Below are positions 1 to 11,566 of a stretch of DNA of 64,000 bases, piece after piece. Location of the stretch: contig JASANG010000289.1 in assembly GCA_030248215.1 (NCBI GenBank), forward strand, positions 124,001 to 188,000, in the 5' to 3' direction. Each line of letters begins with the position of its first letter. The stretch's first letter is position 1. The stretch is from Enoplolaimus lenunculus. Its lineage: Eukaryota > Nematoda > Enoplea > Enoplida > Thoracostomopsidae. Made by a program: the position numbers and the translations under genes. The notes beneath the pieces are model-generated. The model was not told where the DNA came from. It was given only the letters and a program-made list of their open reading frames with translations, and did no database searches.

Positions 1-212
1 CGTTATCTTGTAATTTAATAATGACGGACATTGAACGCGTTATTCATAGCTAGTTTAAATGTTTTGTGTATGTATTTTGATGCATGACTGAATTTATGTA
101 CCTATACTATCATTATGTTAGAAATTAACTTGTAAACCATAAAGGTTAAACAAGTAATATAGTTATCCCGTTTGCCGGAACTATATTAGTTTGGGTTACT
201 CCGACTTTGGCG
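1..212. other. 5' flank of CAB39
   Basis: AT-rich sequence before the CAB39 start codon. It should hold the 5' UTR and possibly a trans-splice acceptor or promoter, but I see no TATA box or other motif that I can support. Confidence 0.4.
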
Positions 213-3195
213 ATGTTTCTTTTCGGGAAATCACACAAAACTCCGCCTGAAATTGTGCGGTCACTTAAGGAAACGGTGTTGACACTTGAAAAGGGTGACA
301 AAAAATCTGATAGGGTAGGTTTTGTTATTAGTTACTAATACTTATACTATTAAGAAGTCGAAATTTGTTGTGGGAAATTTGCTGTGTGATAATTAAAAGA
401 ATTAGCACGCCTCAAAGCACATTGATAACAGGCAGACCCATCCGTCATTATACTTTCAGTGTTTAATGTGAAACCATAGACTAATTAATTTGTTTAAACC
501 AAGTTATATACAGCGGTGTAAATATTTTTATTTCATGTAGATTCAAGAAGATGTTGCCAAAGGTTTAAGTCAAGTTAAAGGTGTGCTGTATGGCACAGAT
601 AGTGAACCTCAACCAGAACTGGTTGCACAACTCGCACAAGAAGCTTACACTGCGAACTTGATACCTTTGCTTATTAACAATCTGACTCGTTTTGACTTTG
701 AAGTAAGTTGTCAATTTTAAAATTGAAAAGAGATTGGTTTAAGTCATATTTTTGTCTTTGATCTGGCAGAGTTCAAGATAATTTACTTTTGATTTTCGTA
801 ACTTGCGGTGATTTCAGCTCCGTCTCCGGTATTTTTTGGCATCAGATTGAACCTTGATATGTGTATATTTCTTAATTGTATATAAATGATTTTCAGTGTA
901 TCATGCTATTATTTTTGTCCAAAATCACAGTGTTTCATTCTGAGCTTTATTCATAATGACTAAAATCCGGTTGACCCTGGTGTATTTCTATATATGTTGA
1001 GTTTGAATCATTTTAGTGTAAGAAAGAAATTGCATTGATATTCAACAATTTGCTCCGACGTCAAATCGGTCCACGATCGCCAACTGTAGAATATATTCAG
1101 TCAAGGCCTGAAATTATGATGACACTGTTGAAAGGGTTAGTTTACTATATATTTGTTGTTGCAGTGCTATTTACCCCAGGCTTTCGTAGCATTCTTTGGT
1201 TTTTATTATATTTCGTTATTATATATGTTATTTTTTCTGTTTGCAAAATTTAAGTCGACCAGTCTGCGCTCAAATATATACCATACAAGTGCGCAACAGG
1301 AGGGTCACAGTGGCCACCCACCAATCTGAAATTCAGTTATGTTAGATAAGAAAGTAACCTATTAAACAATTGCAAACTATACAATTGCCAATTTTGTTAT
1401 ATGGTTCAATATTTTAGCCGTTATCTGTCTCAGGAATCTAGCCGTTGTTTTTATATTGACTGTTATCATTTGCATTAAGAAGTGAAAAGAGTTTTCATTG
1501 ATAGGTAGCGTGGGGAATGTTGCAATATTGCAACCTCTTTGATTGGTTTGAATTATGCTGGTTATATATGAAGTACGTATGCATCACAGCACCACGTGCT
1601 TACGATACCATTAAGATTTGTCCGTGTTGTATTTTGTGAATGGATTGTTATTTCAGTTACGAAACGCCTGATGTTGCATTAAATTGTGGCACAATGCTAC
1701 GAGAATGCATTAGATACGAACCACTTGCGCGTATTATTCTGTTTAGTTCTGAATTTTACAATTTTTTCGATTACGTTGAAGTGTCAACGTTTGATGTCGC
1801 GTCGGATGCGTTTTCAACATTTAAGGTTAGTTCTATTTTTTTCTAATGTTATTTTTGTTGTTATGTACTGTTTCTTTGTTGTTGATGATGTTGTTTATCA
1901 TGAGCATCAAAACATCTTTAAGGTATATGTTCCTTCTCTATCAGGGTGCGGCTGGATAGCAAATGCTTTAGCCGGATTCATATAGTGCAATTTGACATTG
2001 AATTCGGTGTTTTTTGGTTTTCATTACTAGTGTTTTTCTGTGTTTAATTCTTCAGTGAGTGGTTGGTAGTTTTTAAAATTTAATAGTCGCCGAGTGGTTT
2101 GTTTTACTTTTTAGGATTTGGTTACGAAACACAAAGTGATGTGTGCAGATTTCTTAGAAAAAAATTACGATCAGTTCTTCGACTCGTATCTCAAATTGCT
2201 CAACTCAGACAATTACGTCACCCGCCGTCAGTCATTGAAGGTACTGTAACTTAGGGATCGGCCGGATGTTGATTTTGGCGGATATTAAACCTAGACTGTT
2301 TGCGAAAGCGTTTCTAATAAAACTTGCACGTGTAAATACGGCTTTAAGCAGTGCTGCATATGTGAGTAATTTTAAATTTTGTTTCAGTTGCTCGGTGAAC
2401 TGCTATTGGATAGGCACAATTTCAACGTAATGACGCGATATATTAGTAATCCAGACAATTTAAAATTAATGATGAATCTGTTGAATGAAAAGTCGCGCAG
2501 TATACAGTTCGAAGCATTCCACGTATTTAAAGTTAGTTTTGTTTCTTTTTTTATTTATTTATATATATATTTGTTTAGAACGATCAGCTAAAATAAAAAT
2601 TTGCTTTCACAACTGTGTTTCATCTGCACATTCCTTATGTACTAAATTATTTGACGCGTGATTATGTACAGTTTGGAAACTGGATAATGAAAAGCAAAAC
2701 AACTCGACAAGCACCAAGTGTAATTTCCGTTATAGTCAATTAGCCGTCCTTCGGTGATTTAATATCTTTGCAGTTCCTGTTCCTGTCAAAAATGAATGCC
2801 TCTTTCCTGTGAAATATTGTGTTGCTGTTGGAACTCTGGCCTACATTGTAATTGCAATGAAATTTCAGTTTCAGAGTGATTGAGCTAAAGCTTGTGTAGC
2901 ACAGTTTTTACTCTTTGTATATACGTAGGCGCATTATTTGGGATATATATAGTAATTTATGTTGGTTTTACAAAAAATTTTATATTAATGTTTTTGTCAA
3001 ACACAGGTTTTTGTCGCAAATCCGAATAAGCCACGTCAAATTGCTGATATTTTGATTCGAAACCGTGAAAAGTTGGTGGAATTTTTGTCGCGATTTCATA
3101 CGGACAGAACTGAAGATGAACAGTTCAATGATGAAAAGGCGTATCTAATAAAGCAAATTAAAGAAATGAAAGCTGCCGCTGGTTCATCCTCATGA
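213..3195 (+). CDS. CAB39: Calcium-binding protein 39 (MO25), complete, 7 exons
   Basis: MO25 is the armadillo-like scaffold that, with the pseudokinase STRAD, activates the tumour-suppressor kinase LKB1 and also stimulates other STE20 kinases in the cytoplasm. Exons: 213-314, 541-702, 1017-1135, 1657-1825, 2115-2240, 2388-2531, 3007-3195. All introns are GT-AG, and the pieces join in frame to 336 aa (human about 341). The protein starts [15 protein letters not shown], matching the MPFPFGKSHKSPADIV start of vertebrate MO25. Other family landmarks are [76 protein letters not shown] and [12 protein letters not shown] near the C-terminus. The ATG at 213 is chosen because it begins the conserved N-terminus. 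No truncation or frameshift is seen. CAB39 and CAB39L cannot be told apart in an invertebrate; a single MO25 gene is the simplest reading. Confidence 0.95.
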
Positions 3196-4956
3196 GTTCG
3201 TGGGACGAGGGACAATACGTAGTGTTGATAATACCCTCTCCCTGATTTTTAGTTTGGATCGATACTATCGAGTATGTATGATTCTATACACAAGAGTACA
3301 CAACATATTTTATTTAGCAGCATGATGTAAAATGTACAAACGCAAGTTCGTTGAGTTTTAATAGCAAGTTCTATCGTTTTGCGCTTTATGCTAGTTGCGG
3401 TTTCAGACATCGAGCCATAAGTTTGTTGTGTGATTTAAATATAACGTGTGCTTAGTACATTTTCAACTACACAAAATGTAGCCAGTTGTATACTCTTGTC
3501 TAAAGGGTCATTATCTACTCGATTCAAAGTGTATTTACACCTTTGCCAATTAGGATACGCATTGCCTGCCAAATATGTAGTTTTGTCTAAAAAGATGTAC
3601 TTTTTTAATGAGGAAGAAGTCTAGTCTCTGAGTAGGAACATACCGCGGACGTTTACACGAGGTGTATTATATATCAGCGACTGAAATTTCTGAAGAGATA
3701 AGAAACGCAGAATTTTAAATAAGGTTTTAAATATTTCCTGGATCTTAGTGTCTAGTGCTCAGAAAAATTATCTCGCGTGATTTTTTCTTGATAAATTATG
3801 TTTTTGTTCTCTGGATGCTTAGAATAAGCTACAAGACAGGTTATTGTTAAAGATTACTTTTATTCTGAAAGGATTAATTCCAAGGCCAGGATAAATCATG
3901 TTATTATACTGTAATAATATTAAGTTTCTTGCTATGTCGCTTTTGTTTGTAAAGCTCTGTTTTGTATTGTGCAGTTTTTTGTACTTATGATGCTTTAGGG
4001 TTAACTCAAGAGCCACTGTATCAGGGAAGTAGCCTGCGGAACAGGAGAGAGGACACCGAACTTCCTGAGACCGCGCCCTCCCCGCTGAGCTGGATCAGCA
4101 CTTGAATCCAAATGTGATTGGCTCCTCGCTCGAGAGGTTTCATTTACATTATAGCGTGCCTTCGTTTGAATTTTCTCTATTTGCCGCCGGCCACTGATCG
4201 TACAAAAATGTTGTGGTGTTCACTTGCCAATTTTTAGATTCCCAATAAAATCTCCTGGAACCGTCCCCCGATGATGAAAGGTATAAATACAAACCCACGT
4301 ATGCTAGACATATCATCACTCGTAAGGTTAGCTATATTGTTTTGCTGCATTGTTTAGTATTATACCGAATTAGTCAATTAAATGTTTGCTATCTGAAAAA
4401 TTGGCTTGGCCACTCCAAAATTGACCTGCATTCTAAAGTTTCAGTCTAGCTACATGTCTGCACTATAGAAGAAAAATTTAGAAATATGTGTATATTTAGG
4501 CTTAAATTAGTTAGCTATGCACACCAGCTAAGCAAAATAGTTTGCATAATCAACTTACAGTACAGCTGCAAAAACTTGCACGGTATGAACCAGGGCTGAA
4601 CAGTGAGTACTTGGTATCATTTTTGCTTTACTTTTTTGTGCTGATTTTAATAGTTGTTGCATTAAAATTTGTATTAGAAAGAACATTTAGCGATTTTTCC
4701 CAAGTTTATTTTGGTTTTTTCGACTGATTGCTGGCATGGCTGTAATTCGTTGAGTGTAGTACAAGGTTAATTTTTTTATTTTGTTATATATCCCAATCTT
4801 CAGCACATTATTCATCCATGTGTTCCCAGGATAATTTCCTGACACGGACAATTGTAGATTATGGGTTTTAATTCAGTACGTACAGTGCGTCAAATGTTCC
4901 GTTTTTGTCAGGGCTGAGAATATTATGTTTGCGTTTTAAATAAGAAGTATTGATAG
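3196..4956. other. Gene-free stretch after CAB39
   Basis: The 3' UTR of CAB39 must begin here, but I could not fix a polyadenylation site. A more GC-rich patch lies near 4030-4220. The short open frames have no splice-site support or family resemblance. I see no gene. Confidence 0.4.
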
Positions 4957-5082
4957 CAGGGTGTAACGGAAATTCATTTTTAGTAAAATGCTTAATTTCC
5001 GCACGTCCATAATTTAATTCCTGTAAAACTACCGGAACCGAAAATGAAGAAAAAACAGAACCGGAATTGTGGTTTCACCCTG
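4957..5082. mobile_element. 126-bp hAT-like MITE with TSD
   Basis: The element begins CAGGGTGTAACGGAA and ends TTTCACCCTG, so its ends are inverted. It is flanked by ATTGATAG on the left (4949-4956) and ATTGATAT on the right (5083-5090), a 7/8-match 8-bp target duplication. CAGGG-type ends with an 8-bp duplication are typical of hAT elements. There is no coding capacity, so it depends on a transposase from elsewhere. Confidence 0.75.
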
Positions 5083-5437
5083 ATTGATATGGCTTCAGAT
5101 CCGGTTTGACCTGATTGCTACCTAAAGTTCCTAGATGAATTTTAGCATTAATGTTTTCAACTATTTAACAATTGTTGGTTGCTTCATATTATAAATGTAT
5201 TATCAATGAAAATTATATATATGTCCAGTGTCTGTGTGGCTGTGCCTTATGATAGTTGTGTGCTGGCGGTTTATGAGTTGGATTTGTTTTTTCATTACAC
5301 ATTTAACATAAAATATAGAAACTTTAATAGATTCCCATCTCTTGGTCTCACATTTTCAAGTGTATGATAAACGACATAAACACGCATTTGTAACGTTAAT
5401 GCTCAGGAAAATGATTAGACTTATGTAAGTCTTTTCG

Positions 5438-5935
5438 TTGGACTTTAAGATATTTCACTAATTATTACGGTAACAAGCAAAGTAATTTCACAACTAAAAG
5501 GTTTTAGGGTGCGAGGAATCTAACTAAAATGTTTGTAAACCTCCAGAACCGATAAATGAATTGTCAGCTGTTAACTAATTTACATATTTGCTTAATTGGT
5601 TACGCCTACATTGGGACTTTTTAAGTTATTTTACTAATCAGAGTTGAAAGCCAGCTAATTTCAATTCTAAGGAGTTCGTGAGTGCGAGGAATCTAAATAA
5701 ATTGTTTACAAACCTCTTAAACGGATAGTTCAAAAGTTAGTTAATTGCTAATTGGCATATTTGCTGAATTAATAAGCCTAAATTAGGACTTTTTAAATTA
5801 TTTCACTGATTGTCAGGATTACTGAATGGTTTTGGGTGAGAGGAATCTGAATAAATTGTTTGCAAACCTCCAAAGCCGATAAATGAATTGTTACCTAATG
5901 AATAATTTGCATATTAGCTTAATTGCTAAGTGTGT
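5438..5935. repeat. Diverged tandem repeat, about 155-173 bp unit, three copies
   Basis: The block GAGGAATCTRAATAAATTG, followed by GTTTRCAAACCTC, recurs at about 5511, 5684 and 5838, that is at spacings of 173 and 154 bp. Between the copies, GGACTTTTTAARTTATTT and TTGCATATTWGCTTAATT also repeat. The copies differ at many positions, so this is an old array. Confidence 0.8.
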
Positions 5936-6381
5936 TCAAGCTTCGCTCAATACATGTAGTCCCACTACGGCTGGTAAATATTGGTTTTGGATGAGAAATA
6001 TTTGCAGAGTGTAGGATAAAACAAGGGCGTAGTATATATTTTCTATGGTTACTGAGATTCAAAACGTGGTTGCCGGCTGAGTACTTGCTTAACAACTGGT
6101 TCCTTTTATATCACGGTGTCAATATAGGTATTATATATCTGGAAGGTGGCGTGAAATCTCTTTGTTTTGGATTCGTATATATTTGTTCTGTATTTGTATT
6201 TAGTTTTGTATTTTTAAAGGTTGCGATCGGCTTTGGTTCTTACCAAATAATATTCGGTTGCTTTCTCTTGAACATTTTTACTTTATGCTATTTGTATTTC
6301 AAGTTTGCTAAATGGGAATGAGCAGTTGAAGGTGTGAGAGACGCCATTTCAGAGTGGGATTTGATCCCGGTACCTGTAATG

Positions 6382-6922
6382 CAGGGTGCCCGCGACCTGA
6401 AAAAACCTGAAAAACCTGATTTTTACAAAAACAACTGAAAAAACCTGATTTTTCGAAGCCCTTAGTTATAAAAATGGAAAAACCTGAAAAATGGCGAAGT
6501 AAAACCTTATTTTTTAAATGCCAACGATCGATTGGATGACTTTTATTGGGGTATTTTTTCCAAGTTGGAAGAACATGACGAGTTGTGGTTTGTCATAAAA
6601 CTAGTGTTGATTATGTCTCACGGAAACGCCGCCGTGGAAAGTGGGTTCTCCATCCACAATGACATGCTCGTTGAAAATCCGACCGAAGATTCTGTAATTG
6701 CCCAGTGGCTTGTTTGCGACGTGACTCATAGAGCCGGTGGTCCGTTAAATGTCGCCATTACTCCTCAGATATGCTCGACAAGCGTACCGTCGCCACGCCC
6801 TTGATGCTTAGTCCGTTGGGACGCCTACAAGAACCTGAAAAAAATTAAAAAAACCTGAAAAATTTGGTTAAAAAACCTGAAAAAACCTGAAAAAATGAGC
6901 CTGCAAAGCCGCGGGCACCCTG
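6382..6922. mobile_element. 541-bp inverted-repeat DNA transposon, probably hAT-like, non-autonomous
   Basis: The left end CAGGGTGCCCGCG and the right end CGCGGGCACCCTG are perfect inverted repeats. The direct repeat GTAATG flanks both sides (6376-6381 and 6923-6928). Just inside each end are runs of CCTGAAAAAA (about 6399-6500 and 6833-6896), which look like subterminal binding repeats. The middle keeps a transposase C-terminal fragment. The visible target duplication is 6 bp, whereas hAT usually gives 8, so either two outer bases have mutated or another superfamily is involved. The right end lies only 12 bp from the satellite array that follows. Confidence 0.75.
6517..6804 (+). pseudogene. 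Transposase C-terminal fragment (hAT dimerisation-like)
   Basis: An open frame inside the transposon reads NDRLDDFYWGIFSKLEEH, then LVLIMSHGNAAVESGFSIHN and ENPTEDSVIAQWLVCDV. The motif S-H-G-x-A-x-V-E-x-G-F-S is a hallmark of the C-terminal region in a group of animal transposase-derived proteins and resembles the hAT dimerisation motif. There is no catalytic DDE core or zinc finger, and no ATG in a sensible place; the frame enters from upstream. It looks like the last exon of a former autonomous copy that was kept in a deletion derivative. The superfamily is inferred from one motif plus the CAGGG ends. Confidence 0.6.
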
Positions 6923-6934
6923 GTAATGAGATAC

Positions 6935-7954
6935 ACCTTTGATCACCGCTATCCAACGCGGTAAAAAATGTCAACCGTCACCGCTTCACGATGACGTTCG
7001 AGCACGAGGGGCTTCTAATACCTAACAAACGTTCAGACCTTTCATCACCGCTATCCAACGCGGTAAAAAATGTCAACCGTCACCGCTTCACGATGACGTT
7101 CGAGCACGAGGGGCTTCTAATATCTAACAAACGTTCAGACCTTTCATCACCGCTATCCAACGCGGTAAAAAATGTCAACCGTCACCGCTTCACGATGACG
7201 TTCGAGCACGAGGGGCTTCTAATATCTAACAAACGTTCAGACCTTTCATCACCGCTATCCAACGCGGTAAAAAATGTCAACCGTCACCGCTTCACGATGA
7301 CGTTCGAGCACGAGAGGCTTCTAATATCTAACAAACGTTCAGACCTTTCATCACCGCTATCCAACGCGGTAAAAAATGTCAACCGTCACCGCTTCACGAT
7401 GACGTTCGAGCACGAGGGGCTTCTAATACCTAACAAACGTTCAGACCTTTCATCACCGCTATCCAACGCGGTAAAAAATGTCAACCGTCACCGCTTCACG
7501 ATGACGTTCGAGCACGAGGGGCTTCTAATATCTAACAAACGTTCAGACCTTTCATCACCGCTATCCAACGCGGTAAAAAATGTCAACCGTCACCGCTTCA
7601 CGATGACGTTCGAGCACGAGGGGCTTCTAATACCTAACAAACGTTCAGACCTTTCATCACCGCTATCCAACGCGGTAAAAAATGTCAACCGTCACCGCTT
7701 CACGATGACGTTCGAGCACGAGGGGCTTCTAATATCTAACAAACGTTCAGACCTTTCATCACCGCTATCCAACGCGGTAAAAAATGTCAACCGTCACCGC
7801 TTCACGATGACGTTCGAGCACGAGGGGCTTCTAATATCTAACAAACGTTCAGACCTTTCATCACCGCTATCCAACGCGGTAAAAAATGTCAACCGTCACC
7901 GCTTCACGATGACGTTCGAGCACGAGAGGCTTCTAATATCTAACAAACGTTCAG
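6935..7954. repeat. 102-bp satellite, ten tandem units
   Basis: Ten head-to-tail 102-bp units fill exactly 1020 bp, with only a few differences between units. Because 102 is a multiple of three, one frame stays open and would encode ten 34-residue units (MTFEHEGLLI, then PNKRSDLSSP and so on), but there is no supporting splice or start context. Two variable codons (CCT or TCT after CTAATA; GGG or AGG in the GAGGGG block) give the order P,S,S,R,P,S,P,S,S,R. Units 1-4 and 7-10 share the same order, a higher-order pattern. Confidence 0.95.
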
Positions 7955-8825
7955 GAGCTAATAACAATGCAGGCATGCTTCTTTGCTATTGATGAGCCCT
8001 GTACCATTTTAGAACTATCACTGTTATTTTACAGTTTACTCTGATTTGTTGTAACATTCTAAATATATAAACTACGATTTTCTAGTATAGTAGTTCAATA
8101 CCTTGTTAAGGTGATATTTGCTATAACTCGCGCGATACGGTGTATAGCTTTAATACTTTACTCGCTATATACCTAGCGCTTACATCGATGGAACTTTCAT
8201 TGAGTTGAAGCAAAACACTTTCGATGTGTGATTTCAAATGGGATTCTCATTCTTGGCTATTTATGAGCAACGTTATCAAGTACTTCATAGCTGTTTATAT
8301 ATTACACTAAATTCAATGCTAGCACTTCTGGATTGTTATTCAAATATCCGCACGCACCCTGTACGAAATTGTTAACCTGATGTATGTTGTATGATGACGC
8401 CACCTTATTTTGTCTGCCTGTACTGCTTTGCGTTGTGTTCAAACGTTATAATTATAGAAATTATCACCTTATAATTATTGTGCTTTCATCATTTTGGTCG
8501 TCATCTATAATATGTATGTGTGTGTATGTATGTATGTATATGACGCTGAGTGTTTGCAATTCATGCTTTTACTGTTTATAACGAAATTATTTACTGAAAT
8601 AAAATGAACGAAAATTGTGGAAAAAATACGGATTAGAATATGTTATAAAATAACAAAGATCATATTTGAACGCGTTCCCGGAAACGTTTGATTGTGAAGT
8701 TTTTAAAGTAAACTTTTCGACTTGAGTTTGGCTGCTTGGTGATTTAAATTTGGAGCGATAGGAATTTTTGAGTACCACAATTTTTATCACATATACACGG
8801 TTAATACTCTGGCTTACATATAGAT

Positions 8826-9122
8826 CAGGGGTGTACCAGTTTTAGGCTTAGTTTTCCGGAATTCTGGTTTCGGCCTTTATTCACCTTCGTAAACGTTGAC
8901 AATCACCGAAAATAAACCATCGAAGGTAGATTTCGCTTCGATGGATTATGAAAATCTAAAATACAGCAGATAAAATGAATACCTATTTTCAACTAGTAAG
9001 TAACCAATAATGTTGCAAAAAAAGAAAACATGAATTTTCGGTGGTATGTATTTTTGATTTTTCGGTTCCGTTTACGGTAATTTGTCACGGTTCCGGTAAA
9101 TTGTAATTCCGGTTGCACTCTG
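8826..9122. mobile_element. Degenerate CAGGGTGYA-type MITE
   Basis: The ends CAGGGGTGTACC and GGTTGCACTCTG are roughly inverted. Subterminal TTCCGG and GGTTCCG motifs match those in the copies at 15489 and 18990. No target duplication is visible, so this is an old copy. Confidence 0.45.
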
Positions 9123-9184
9123 GCTTAGGGATATGCTTTCACTACTGTTCTTACGGTACAGTTCTATACATTGACCAATATTGC

Positions 9185-9347
9185 GGCCCATGTTACTTTA
9201 AGAGGCGTCCATGGTTCTGGTGGGTCTATAAGAGTGGGTTTAGATCCTAGATCGCATTTTTGCTTAGGGTTAGGAACACATTTTTGCAACGCTTAGGCTT
9301 AGGAATACGCTTAATCTACTGTTTCGCCCTTAAAAGTAGCATTGGCC
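9185..9347. mobile_element. Diverged copy of the GGCCCATGTAAA MITE with TTAGGC-like core
   Basis: It begins GGCCCATGTTACTTT, contains CTTAGGCTTAGGAATACGC, and ends TTTCGCCCTTAAAAGTAGC followed by ATTGGCC. Order and ends match the better copies at 18293 and 47806. No clear target duplication is seen. Confidence 0.55.
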
Positions 9348-9552
9348 AAAATTCCTATATATGAGTTGAAAATGAATGCTTCACATTGAAAGTTTTCCAC
9401 TATTAATTGTTACAATTCGCTAACTGAAAGTAGCGCTTGTCCATTGTGTATTTTTTGTCAGGGATAACGTCATTTATTACATTTAAATTTAAGTGTTTTG
9501 ACCTCTCTTCGAGTTGTCCTACGTTTTTGGATATAAATTAAGTAATTATAAA

Positions 9553-10879
9553 ATGCTTCTATTTTGTCCCAATTGTTCAAATTTGTTGACTGTCTGCGAA
9601 GGCTCTAAAGGTTACCGGTTCGCGTGTGAAACCTGTCCGTATGTGTATCAGATTAAAAACCCGGTACGCAAAAATATTTCGGTATTCAAAATTAATTTTA
9701 GTGGACCTTGAAGATAGCGAAAACTTGCAAATCCGTCTCAGTTGCGCTTACTAGTTCGAATTTTGATTGATTTACTTTGGCGTCATTAAAAATAAATATT
9801 CCATTACCTGGTTTAATTTAATAACACCGTTTCAAAAAGGTTATATCTTCTGTGCTCACATATATAAGTGATCACTGGACAAGTTTCCAATATCAGGGAC
9901 ATTCCATTGATCTTCCAGTGTTTTCCCGGGGTATTCTTTATTTCTAGTGAAAACCGATTTCAACCCGCGCCAGGCTGAATTTATACACTGGAGCAAATAT
10001 TTAAGGACACAGTTATACATCACAGGGTGATCTTTGCAATACACACGCCTTTATGTATTGAGCAGTTTCTCTTCATTTTTTCAGATTTCTCATCGGATTT
10101 ATCCGAAGCTGAAAGAAATTGACGATATTCTGGGCGGGCCATCGGCGTGGGAAAATGCTCAAATTACTGATGGTCAGTTATTTTTTCTATTGGATATGTC
10201 ACATTATTGTTTACAGGGCCAGCGTGATAGTATAGTCGGCCCTCCAAAACAAGCCCGAGATGCTCTCAATAAAATGTTTTGCAGATATATTACTTCGTGG
10301 TCCGGGAAAAAATTCTATTTTGCCAAGATGGGGGCCACTATGAGTAGACCACCATATTTTGGTGTAGGGGCGATTCCGCCGCCACTGGTTGTTTACTTTA
10401 CAAATATTAAACAGGAGGTTCGTCAATTAATAAACATAAAACAAAAAATTTTGACAGTGCTTTATAGGGATTTCCTAAGATTTACAAATGATTTTTTACA
10501 CTACGTAATTTCGGTCCGGCTCCGGCAAGTTTTGTTGACTGCCTGCTCTGGTTTCGGCTCCGGTATTTTTCACCTTCGGTATACACTCTTATCTTTTTTA
10601 ACATTAATAGTACCCGGCACTTTACCATGTACTTGTTTGTTCCCCCACCACAGTAGTCTTAATATGACAGATGGTAAAAGTCCAAGCTTATGTTTAGGCT
10701 TTGGCTCTGACATTTGCAGATAGCGTTTTATTTTGTTGTTTAACATTGTAGCAACGTGCCCGAAATGCAGTCATGGTCGTGCGTATTTTTTTCAATTGCA
10801 AACAAGAAGCGCAGATGAACCAATGACAACGTTTTATCGCTGTGAGAACAGAGACTGTACGCATAATTGGAAAGAGTGA
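9553..10879 (+). CDS. POLR3K: RNA polymerase III subunit RPC10/RPC11 (POLR3K), complete, 3 exons
   Basis: This small zinc-ribbon subunit of RNA polymerase III drives RNA cleavage and takes part in termination and re-initiation, in the nucleus. Exons 9553-9663, 10085-10172 and 10752-10879 join in frame to 108 aa, the same length as human POLR3K. The N-terminal zinc ribbon shows CPNC at residues 5-8 and CETC later. The middle reads [13 protein letters not shown] and SAWENAQ. The C-terminal TFIIS-like ribbon has [20 protein letters not shown], then [11 protein letters not shown] and DCTHNWKE. The [11 protein letters not shown] loop carries the acidic pair needed for cleavage in this family. ATG 9553 begins the conserved MLLFCP. 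Intron 2 holds a TTCCGG-rich repeat fragment around 10500-10580. Confidence 0.95.
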
Positions 10880-10949
10880 TTTCCGTTTCTGGAACAAGTT
10901 TGAAAGACTGTATGTCTGCCTGTCTACCACCACCTGTCAATCATTGAAT

Positions 10950-10979
10950 ATTGCCACGGTAACTCGGTTGCGTAGCAAC
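10950..10979. promoter_or_regulatory. Paired RFX X-box-like motifs
   Basis: ATTGCCACGGTAAC at 10950-10963 is the reverse of GTTACCGTGGCAAT, a close match to the X-box GTNRCC-N(0-3)-RGYAAC. Three bases on, GTTGCGTAGCAAC at 10967-10979 is a perfect inverted repeat with the same half-sites. They begin about 70 bp after the POLR3K stop and are followed by TGACGTGACTCA. RFX factors bind X-boxes in ciliary gene promoters. Whether a ciliary gene starts here is inference. Confidence 0.45.
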
Positions 10980-11094
10980 GGCTTAGACTGACGTGACTCA
11001 TTGTTGATTTGGTGTAGGGTTGTTCCCTGAAGATGGAGATGCCGGTTGGGGAAGTGGCTGTAAATTTAGATGAAAACTTAGTTTTTATTGACAG

Positions 11095-11404
11095 ACAAAG
11101 AGTATTCGCTGTTTACTAGCATTGATGGCACTTCCACAATTAGCTGTCTTTGTGCTGAAAATTTTGGAACGCCAGCTGTTCATCTGACGCACGAAAAAGT
11201 AACGATAATATTAATTTTTATATCTTCAAATCAAGCCATAAAAGTATCGTCCCCAGGTGCAAGGTTGCGAGCGAATCCTTCTCGGTCACCGACATTGTGC
11301 AGTTGTTGATTTAAAATAATGACGGCTAACGTTACTTTTAGGACCGTTACTGCAGAGGTGTTTTCGAGACTTTTATGATATATAAAGAAAGCATTTGTTG
11401 TTAG
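11095..11404 (+). CDS. Possible last two exons of a small unknown gene
   Basis: Exon 11095-11198 sits between TTTTTATTGACAG and GTAACG and reads KEYSLFTSIDGTSTIS, then CLCAENFGTPAVHLTHEK. Exon 11342-11404 follows GTTACTTTTAG in matching phase and reads DRYCRGVFETFMIYKESICC before a stop. I do not recognise the protein. An upstream open piece at about 11019-11059 (LFPEDGDAGWGSG) is in the right phase, but it would need a 35-base intron, which is very short. An ATG at 11032 opens a different frame of 28 codons. The start of this gene is therefore unresolved, and it could be chance. Confidence 0.25.
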
Positions 11405-11566
11405 ATTTAAGGTATTGTTGTGCTGAACATTTCGCACCGAAACGATGATGTTGGACTTTTGGAAACATTGGCCCATGTAAAGATAAGGGACGGACCGTTT
11501 TTTTGTGTGGGACTAGAATAGAGTAAGCTTTAGACGAATTCTTTTACTTGGCTTAGGCTTAGGTAT

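Noticed and set aside
6070-6321. 83-aa hydrophobic open frame as a small membrane protein
   Set aside because: No conserved motif and no ATG context; AT-rich DNA often gives such frames.
6330-6375. tRNA-like T-arm (GGGATTTGATCCC)
   Set aside because: No D-arm or anticodon arm can be drawn around it. No tRNA gene was found in the window.
6935-7954. CRISPR-like array
   Set aside because: The whole unit repeats with no unique spacers, and the setting is a eukaryotic genome.
6991-7992. 333-aa open frame of repeated 34-residue units as a repeat-protein gene
   Set aside because: The frame exists because the satellite unit is 102 bp. There is no splice or start context, and the frame starts and ends with the repeat.
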